Part shown: piece after piece, positions 39,801 through 47,084 of the stretch | How positions within the stretch are numbered: position 1 is the first letter of the stretch | Layout: every line of letters begins with the position of its first letter | Origin: Parachlorella kessleri | Taxonomy: Eukaryota > Chlorophyta > Trebouxiophyceae > Chlorellales > Chlorellaceae | NCBI GenBank assembly: GCA_001598975.1 | Contig: BBXU01000609.1 | Location: 1 to 47,084, forward strand | Direction: 5' to 3' | Length of the DNA stretch: 47,084 nucleotides | Notes under the pieces: generated by a model | Told to the model about the DNA's origin: nothing | The model's database searches: none | The model's input: only the letters and a program-made list of their open reading frames with translations | Made by a program: the position numbers and the translations under genes

Positions 39801-42800
39801 CTAACTTACCATGGCTTCTCCTAGACCCCACGCTCACCTTGGAACCGTTGTGGAAGTCAAAGACGCTGTCCCAGGCCTTGTCCAGCATGACCAGTGCCTG
39901 ATCCAGGGGCAGCGCCAGCAGATCCCCCTGCTCCTCCTCCTCGACAGCTGTATGCTCCGCCCTCAGACTGGCACTGCCGCTGCCCTCCCGGCTCAGGCCA
40001 GAGAGGCGACGCCCCAGCACGGACGGGGCTTTGGGGCTAACCCTTGGGCTACCGCTGGGACTGGTATGGATGTTGTTGTTACCATCTGCAAGGCAAGGAC
40101 GCAAGGACGTTGAGTGTCCTGTGAGGTGTTGCTTGACATGTCTCAAGTGCTCATGGCAGGTACAGCCAGAAGAGCATGAAACTCTGTAACAGACCAAGAG
40201 GTACATTGCTTGCACCTGCATGTACTGCTTGAAATGCCCTGAAATTCTCTCTGTGCCCCAAATCTTGATCTCTCAGTGCCCCAATTCGTGAGCAAGCAAA
40301 GCATCTGCGACAAACCCCCTTCCTCCGGGCCCCGCAAGCCAGGGACAGCCATGCTATCAGTCAGTTTGACAGCACATCTGACAGCTGGGTCATGGTACAC
40401 CATTTACGTAAATGAAACACCTACCTGGCAAGTTGCTGTCAGCCTTCACTTTCACTCGCTGCAGCCCCCTGCCAATGGTGGCTGCAGAGGCCTTGCCCCG
40501 CCCTTGTGCTGCCGCCGCCACAGCCGCCCGCATCCTGCCGGCTCCTGCTTTCTCAGTGGGGGCCGCTGGTAGGGCTTGTGGCTCTCCTGCCTGGGACAGC
40601 ACCTGCTGCTTTGCCTGCTTTGCGGCTGGCTGGCGCTGCACCAGGCCCCAGTCCAGCAGGGCGGGGATTGCCTCCTCGGCTGTGAAGTCGATGCGCAAGC
40701 CAAAGTGCTTGCGCAGCAGCCGCTCGCAGCGCCGGTCCAGCTCCTCATCTGCAAAGCGGAGGTGTCAGGATCACACAAACGAGTTTCCACACGTCCCAGC
40801 TATGCGCCCTCCATGGAGAGTCGACGACCTCAGCTCCTCATCTGCCAACCTTGTTGAACAACCTTGAGCCGGCAGGCATGTGGAATATTGTCAGAGGTCA
40901 TCGTCTAAGCATGGCCAACCTATTGACAAACGAGGTGTGCCTTAAGACACAACACCATCCACCTGTGAGACGGTTGGAGTGGCAGCAGCGTAACCGCGTT
41001 CACAAAACCCATGCACGCCTGCGCACTGCCTGTGTAGGACCTACAATAAGCTGCAGCACCGTTGTACCTGGCGACCTTGCCCACCACCCACCTGAGAGGG
41101 CGCGCCCCGCCAGCAGCAGCACGCAGTAGCAGACAAAGAGCTCGCGGATGCGCTGGCGGGTCATCTCCTCTGTCAGCGTGTGAAGCACAGCCTCCTGGGA
41201 TGCAGCGGTGCGGTCAAACAGCAGCTGCAGCAGGCAGACAATTAAACAGGGCAATGACTGTCAGGCTGCTAACATGCGCCAGGTCACATACCACCCACGA
41301 TACTCTGCGGTGGGAAGGCATTGCTGAGCATCAAACCAGAGAGTCTCCACAAGCAGGGCGGCCTCTCCCAAAAAAATGAGCAGCACAAAAATGGAGCCTT
41401 GGGTGTGCCCACACTAAACAGGTCTAGTCTAGTCTAGTCTTACAGCTTTCCACCACCCTTGCGGGTCAGTCACAATCTTGTCACACCTAGAAATGAATCT
41501 CAACCAGGCTGCTACTAGGCAGGCAGTCACTACCGTTTGCTGCCGGCTGAACCACTGGATTCCCACCACAATGGAACGACCTTGGGTCTTGAAATCACAG
41601 CTAGGATTGACACACTGACAGTGACCGGTTTAATGGCATGCACCACTCGAGCGCTGCTAGCTGGCCGCCACCCCTTCATCACATGGCTCGCTAGCCCTCG
41701 CTTTCATGGATATGGAGGCTTGAATCCTCAACTTGGGCGCCTTAACTCCAAGCCGCCCAGCTAGTATATCGGCCGGGGTTCGATCTGGGGCTGGGGTGCA
41801 TGGGTGTCAGACGGGAAACTCCCAAAACCCGTCCAACCAGTGCACATGGGGATTGGGATTAGGGAGCCCCAGTGCACACAGGAGGAGTAAACTCAACTCG
41901 CTCCCAGCACCACACAGTCCATAACCAGTCGTGTTTAAGGTCCACGACCACGACCACTAAACAGGTGGCAGGCATTGGAAATGATTTGGCTGGAAGGGCA
42001 TCCCCGGCATACCTTGTTCATTTCCCGCTCGATCTCAGAGCGCTCGCTCTGCGCCTGAAGGTACACCTGCATAGCACAACAGAATGGCCATATAAGCAAA
42101 AGCAGATGCAGGTACCAGTGCGAGTCCCCTTTGTGACACAGGACTCTGCAAAGCCTGGGGCCCGCAATGCATTAGCTCATCAACCGCAGTTCCCCAGTAA
42201 AATATCAGGGCGGCTTCCCCTTTGTTAGGGAAAGTTCCCCGACTGGCTGGCTGCCCAAATAGTCCATGGAAGTCCTGCTCGTACTCGCTCCCTGCTGGTC
42301 AACGTGTGAGCTGTCAAGGCTCACTGCCCCAGCAGAATGTCCAACGACCCACCTGACTGGCTCGCGTGAACAGCAGCACTACAGCAGAGCCCAGCACCCC
42401 CCAGCTGGGCCCGCCCTCTGCGCTTGCCAGCGTCCACACCAGGCCGCCAATGGCAACCACCACCGCCACCGCCAACTGCAGGACAAGAGAGCTCATAACG
42501 TGTTGCTGTCGTGTGGAGAACAGCTTGTCAGGGAGGCCAGTTTGCAACCTCTGGGCGCGTGCCTGCCACATTAGGCGTTTGAAAAAGGAGGCCTTGTAGG
42601 CAGGCAGTCACCCACCGCTGATGGTTCTTCTCGTATGGCAGTTTCCAGAACGGCAGTTCAGGACAAGTATTGCAGGGCCTGCTGACCCTCTGAGGGACTT
42701 CTTGAAAACCGCATCCCTAGCGCCGCATGTGCACAACCCAACTGTCAATACCCACCTGCAGGAAAACGGAGGGCGGCACGTAGATGTGCTTCTCAGGCAT

Positions 42801-45800
42801 CACCATCTCCAGGTCAGCCAGTGGGATCTTCTTGAAGTGCTTGATGTGGATGTTGTGGGCCTGGGCAGCCTGCGGACAATGGTGGGAGAAGGAGGTAGGC
42901 TCCGCCCACTGGGGTGTGCTAAAAAGGCAGTACTGAGGAAGGACAGCCAGCAGCACCTGGGGCCACAGTGGGAAGCGCGGTAGGGGCTAGGGTACAGCCT
43001 TCCAAAACAAGTAGAGCCCTAGTAAAGGTTGGTACGTGATAGCCCGTAAAGACTGCACATAAGACCACACAAGGTGTTATTTTTAGCAGCTTCCACCTTG
43101 CATACCCCACACCTGCTCCAGCTCTTGCGCCTTGCGCCCGCCACTGCCCTCACTGCCCTTCTCAGACTCCACCTTTCGGCGGAACAGCACCACAGTGTCT
43201 GTAAAGCAGGCTTCCTGCAAATCACATCAGGAGAATTGGAGTTTGATGACGATTCGGTGCCCTGCAGGCAAAGTGCCAATAAGTCGAGGGTTGCTGTGCA
43301 CACCAGGTACATGGGTACTGCATGTTGGTAGTAGATGGTACTAACCCCAGGTTGCATGCTTTTTAATCCTGACCTGCAGCTCCACCTTCTTGAAGAGCTT
43401 CCTCAGCACGGCTCGGCCATTGGGGAAGGCCCTGCAGCACGGCCAGTGCCAGCCATACTGAGTGAGTGCGCAGGCAGGAAAGGCGGAGCAGGCACCAAGA
43501 CCAAACAGGCTGACAGGACTTGCCAAAGACTGTGCATGGAAGGTTACGCAAGTCATGAAGTAAAGCTGCACCAGCGGACGTTGCCAAGCTCAGCACCTAT
43601 TGAGCGTCCTCCTCTCCACAATGATGGCAGCATCATGGGTCAAGGAGGTCTCCAGCACCACACCCTGCACCATATGCAAACCAGCAGGCAGTCTAGCGCA
43701 CAAGTGCACCAGCACAAGACATGACGGCACCATTGGGAGTTGACCGTGCACTCGCAAGCGAGACTGTGACACTGGGAGACATGGTGGCTGGACAATCCCC
43801 AGATGGGGGCATCGCCATGACCTTTGCTGACTGCCTCTGAATAGGCCCCTGCTCTTCGTGCGCCAAGCCAAGTCGACACAAGTACAGCAGTTTCAGAGCC
43901 TGACCTGTCGCGCTGAGGCGGCAGCTGCTGCCTTGCGGAGCCTCATGGCTGCTTTGGTCACGGTCCCAATGCTGTGGAAGGTCCTGGGCGCCTGGGCCTG
44001 CTTCTCTGGCTGTGCAGGCTGGGCGCTGGGGAACAGCCAAGAGGGAGCCTGGAGGCCCAGCTGCAGCAGGACAGACAGGGTAAACAACAAGCGGTCAGAC
44101 ACTGGCATAGCCAGCATATTACACTGGCCGACGCTCATGCCTAAGTTTCTCATGGTTGCCAAAAGCTGACCAATGGGCACCTTGCATAGCCTGCCAAAGC
44201 TCTCACTCTACTGCCACACTGTGCTGTCAGATGTGGAAGACCTGGCCACTCCCACACACTGCACACTGCCCATCACCATGCTCAGCAGCCACGCCAAGCC
44301 CGCCCAGAGTGGCTTCAGCAGGTAGAAGGAGATGAGCAGCTGCATCTTGGTCCACAGGTACAGCCCCTGCATCTTGGCCTGCAATTTGCAGAGATAAAAC
44401 AACCTTTTCCAGCGGCCGCAGGCAACTCCGCGTGTGGCTACCTAACGAACAAAGCCTTGGCAGTAGCAAGCAGATGCTGGAGACATCTCAGCAACTCACC
44501 ACGTCCACGCCCCGGTGGAAGATGAGGATCCTGTCAGCCAGGTCCGGCAGCGCAGCACGCTCCTGGGCCCGCCCGCCCGCCCAGTGCCGGCGCAGCATGA
44601 AGTCGTCCAGCGCATCCCAGTCCACCGTCACCGGCAAGGTGAACTGCAGGTGCCATGTGGTGACCATATTTTGTGACTGCCTCAACGGGTTGGAACTGTA
44701 CCAATCTCACGAAGACAAAGCGTTAACTAAGGGGTGCTTGGTCGGTTGAAAACCGACTGGGAAGGTGCTTCCCCAGGCAAGCCCAACCGTCTCCCTGGCT
44801 AATATATTTACATCTGCTCCTCCCACAACGTTCTGTATATCAGGCCACCACTTCCCACAAGAGTCTATAACATAACACCCACCAGGAACTCTTCGCTCTG
44901 TGCGGCGTCCCACACTTCTCCACCCAGCAGCCGGTAGTGGGCAGAGGCCATCAACCGGCAGAAGTCGTGCAGGAAACGAGATTCCTGCTCTGACAGCCGA
45001 GTCTCCTGGTCCAAGCCTGCAACGAGGGCTCCACGGTCAGGGACATCGCCTTGACTCCCAGTGGGCAAACTCGGTTCATAGCGCACAGAGCACACGTTTT
45101 CGTTTCCAAGCGCATAACAGGGGTGCACCTCCCCACAGAAACCAAAAACTGCGTTGATGTTCTAGTCAGATAGCGCGTCGTGCATTCGTATCGTAAGTTT
45201 GGGTGCATGTACGTAAGCAGACAAAAGCCAAGCATCATATGCTGGTGCTGAGCTACTGCAGCTGTGTTCAGCAATGCAAGCCTAGAGTCAGCCTTTGTAA
45301 GATCTTGAGAGCATAATACATGACAAGCCCCTATACAACACCAGCACAGCGAATGCAACTGGGCCGCACTTCTTGCAATACGGTCGGCGTCCCCTGTTGC
45401 TGCGGCCGAGAAGTAGGCGAAATCGCCTTCCAGATGCCTGGGAAGAAGCATGATATGACAAAGGTCAAGCATGAGCTAGCTGCTTCACTTGTTGCGAACT
45501 TGGGCAGTCCAGGCAGGCTTAGGCGGGGGAAGGACACAGACAAGCAGGAGGATGTGCCGATGCTCACCTGCGCATGCCTGTAAAGTCATGCCCAGTGATG
45601 CCCTCCAGGAGCTGGTAGAGCGCAGAGAGTTGGGAGCCCTGCCTGGCGCCAAGAACCCCTGCAGCGGCACGCCAGCAGCCTCAGCACACTTGCACATGTG
45701 ATGGCTTCTAATCCACAGGGCTGATCCCACCTTGAAAGTACTCCAGCAGTCTATCATCTTGCACCTTTATGAACCGGTCAGGCGGGCCTGCACATAATAG

Positions 45801-46252
45801 AGCGACTGTCAAGCAGCTGGTTGTCAAGTTGCTAAGTGCCAGGGGGCGCGCAGACCAGAAGTGCACGGTTTCAGGGCCTGCCTCACTTACTAACAACACG
45901 ATCACGCGTCACTTGTAAGCCGTGGCTAGCCATCTGTATTACATCGTCGGCCCCGCTTAAACTGCAGTGTCACAGCTGTGGGCAGCTGAGGACAAAACCA
46001 ACCTTTGCGAAAGTATGCATACGAGGAGGATTCAACTTCCCATTCTCCATCGTATACACAACCTGTAGCGGGATCTACCTGTAGATCTACATTGCATGGA
46101 GCCTTGCCCACGTGGCTCCAGCTCATCATTGGAACAACGGGGTGCTCCGACTTTCGTCGGAGCCCCGATACTGCTGCCAACAGCCAGATGTGAAGTGTGA
46201 ATGCAATACTCTTGTGAAGTTTATTCCTGTGGATGTGCTGCAGCACCGTCAT
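36813..46252 (-). CDS. DUF3754/TMEM143-like membrane protein with a 923-residue low-complexity C-terminal extension
   Basis: Eighteen exons: 46252-46003, 45787-45731, 45658-45568, 45437-45370, 45016-44883, 44643-44500, 44378-44265, 44060-43905, 43664-43597, 43431-43374, 43214-43113, 42869-42756, 42475-42353, 42066-42013, 41224-41092, 40748-40425, 40085-39838, 39584-36813. All phases agree, about 1669 aa. DUF3754 signatures: DRFIKVQDDRLLEYF, LPVTVDWDALDDFMLRRHW, RILIFHRGVDV, TDTVVLFRRKV, IHIKHFKKIPLADLEMVMPE (residues about 420-440) and KHFGLRIDFTAEEAIPALLD. Hydrophobic segments lie at about 262-285 and 453-490. TMEM143-type proteins are organelle membrane proteins of unknown function. Residues 747-1669, one 2772-nt exon, are Ser/Pro/Gln/His-rich and probably disordered. 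This exon has no ATG near its start and follows the previous exon in phase 0, which supports one gene. The 44265 donor and the choice of start ATG (46252 or a later Met in exon 1) are uncertain. Confidence 0.82.
41423..41525. repeat. Dispersed intronic repeat with a (TCTAG)n head, shared with about 3190-3300
   Basis: This stretch of a long DUF3754-gene intron starts with several TCTAG units and resembles the GT2 intron at about 3190-3300: both contain TCTAG, TTACAGC(T/C)TTCC, ACCCTTG(C/T)GGGT, TCTTGT and CTGCT(A/G)CTAGG(C/T)AGGC in the same order. A shorter related piece (AGGCAGGCAGTCAC) recurs near 42598. It may be an old mobile element fragment; no ends were defined. Confidence 0.55.
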
Positions 46253-47084
46253 GCAGTGATGGCAAGTCGAAGGTGGTAAACCCGCCGGCTATGCAGATGT
46301 CGGCACGACCAAGTAGCATCTCACTTGTATTGGCAACTATGCAAGCTATGGCGGAATAGGGTCGGAGGAGGATGCACTGTGCCAGCTATGCCATAACAGT
46401 GCGGTTTCACCTCTTTTAAGCACTGCGTGCTTGCTTTGGGGGACTCTGAGAACACGGGATATCAAAAAGGATGGTGGCCTTAGGGTGGGATGCTTGAACC
46501 ACACCGCTTTTAACTTAAAGGACTGCAGTGCAGCCGCAGGTGGGGTTGATGGAGCCGCGGGTGCGCCTGCAAACGCGCATCTCAGCGCTGCAGTGCAGGT
46601 GCGTGTGCCTGTATAGCGGGCGTTTGCTGGATGCTTCACGGCAGGTCTGCGGGCGTTGATAAAGCTGGTGGGGTGTCGAACCTCTCACTGAGGCTCAGTA
46701 GGCTGAAATTGGACCCTGGTGAAGCGAGCAAAAGTGTGCGTATTGTGATGTATCTGCCTCGTTTGCCGCGGTGGTGGGCCAGTTGTGCGGGGCTCGCTGG
46801 GTTGAACAACATTATACCGTCCCAAGAGTTGCGTCTGCGCAGCTGGCAAGGTTGGGAGGTCTGTCTGGAGGCCACTGCCTTCTTACCTAGCGCAATCCCC
46901 GCATGCATGCACCGACGGACGGGTGTTGGCTTGCTGCTGCAGTGCTGGGGCACGTTGGAATGGGCGCACTGGCTTGAACCTTGCCTCTCCACATCCCAAG
47001 GCATGAGTTATGTCAGCAGGCAAGGAGGCAAGACTTGTTGCCACCGCTCTGGATGCGCAGCCCAGCACACTGGCTTGTGCATGA
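46253..47084. other. Region upstream of the DUF3754 gene, no gene recognised
   Basis: About 830 bp to the window edge. It should hold the promoter and 5' UTR of the minus-strand DUF3754 gene. Open frames on both strands here have no recognisable motif and no supporting splice pattern. Confidence 0.4.

Noticed and set aside
41740..41800. tRNA-like B box (GGGTTCGATC) in a DUF3754 intron
   Set aside because: The flanking bases cannot form a T-arm stem and no acceptor or anticodon arm could be folded, so it is not called as a tRNA.
46346..47068. Open frames on both strands near the right edge
   Set aside because: No motif, signal peptide or consistent splice pattern; treated as non-coding upstream sequence.

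Overview
This window is nuclear DNA of a green alga (Chlorophyta, probably a trebouxiophyte- or chlorophyte-type microalga). The genes are dense and carry many short introns (mostly about 60-400 bp). The best-resolved genes are a LCIB/LCIC-type theta-carbonic anhydrase with an added starch-binding domain, a plant-type GSK3/shaggy kinase, a DAWDLE/SNIP1-like FHA protein and the proteasome lid protein SEM1/DSS1. No rRNA, tRNA, CRISPR, prophage or bacterial operon features were seen. Exon models were built by hand: for almost every gene, all splice sites and phases close into one continuous frame.

Layout: (1) 1-799, minus, partial GT8 (glycogenin-like) glycosyltransferase, cut by the window edge. 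(2) 1030-5683, plus, membrane-anchored tandem GT2 glycosyltransferase with a suspected 1-nt frameshift. (3) 6383-9292, minus, MYND zinc-finger protein. (4) 9691-14496, plus, LCIB-like theta-carbonic anhydrase fused to a CBM20 starch-binding domain and a Q/A-rich tail. (5) 15301-23471, minus, three tandem paralogues of an unrecognised secreted eight-cysteine, Ala/Ser-rich protein. (6) 24017-27090, minus, RS/RG-rich FHA protein (DDL/SNIP1). (7) 27346-29528, plus, isochorismatase-family cysteine hydrolase. (8) 29820-30728, minus, SEM1/DSS1. (9) 31013-35511, plus, GSK3 kinase. (10) 36813-46252, minus, DUF3754/TMEM143-like membrane protein with a 923-residue low-complexity C-terminal extension.

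Genes are arranged mostly as divergent pairs sharing short promoters (GT8/GT2, MYND/LCIB-CBM20, FHA/isochorismatase, SEM1/GSK3), alternating with convergent 3' ends.

The most exciting item is the LCIB-CBM20 fusion. In Chlamydomonas, LCIB/LCIC collects around the pyrenoid starch sheath under CO2 limitation, and separate CBM20 proteins bind that starch. Here one polypeptide appears to carry both functions, which suggests a carbonic anhydrase tethered directly to starch. Other notable signals are the secreted eight-cysteine gene array with a conserved upstream element, recurrent GC-AG introns with an AG|GCAAG donor, and several introns that carry tandem duplicates of their own splice junction.
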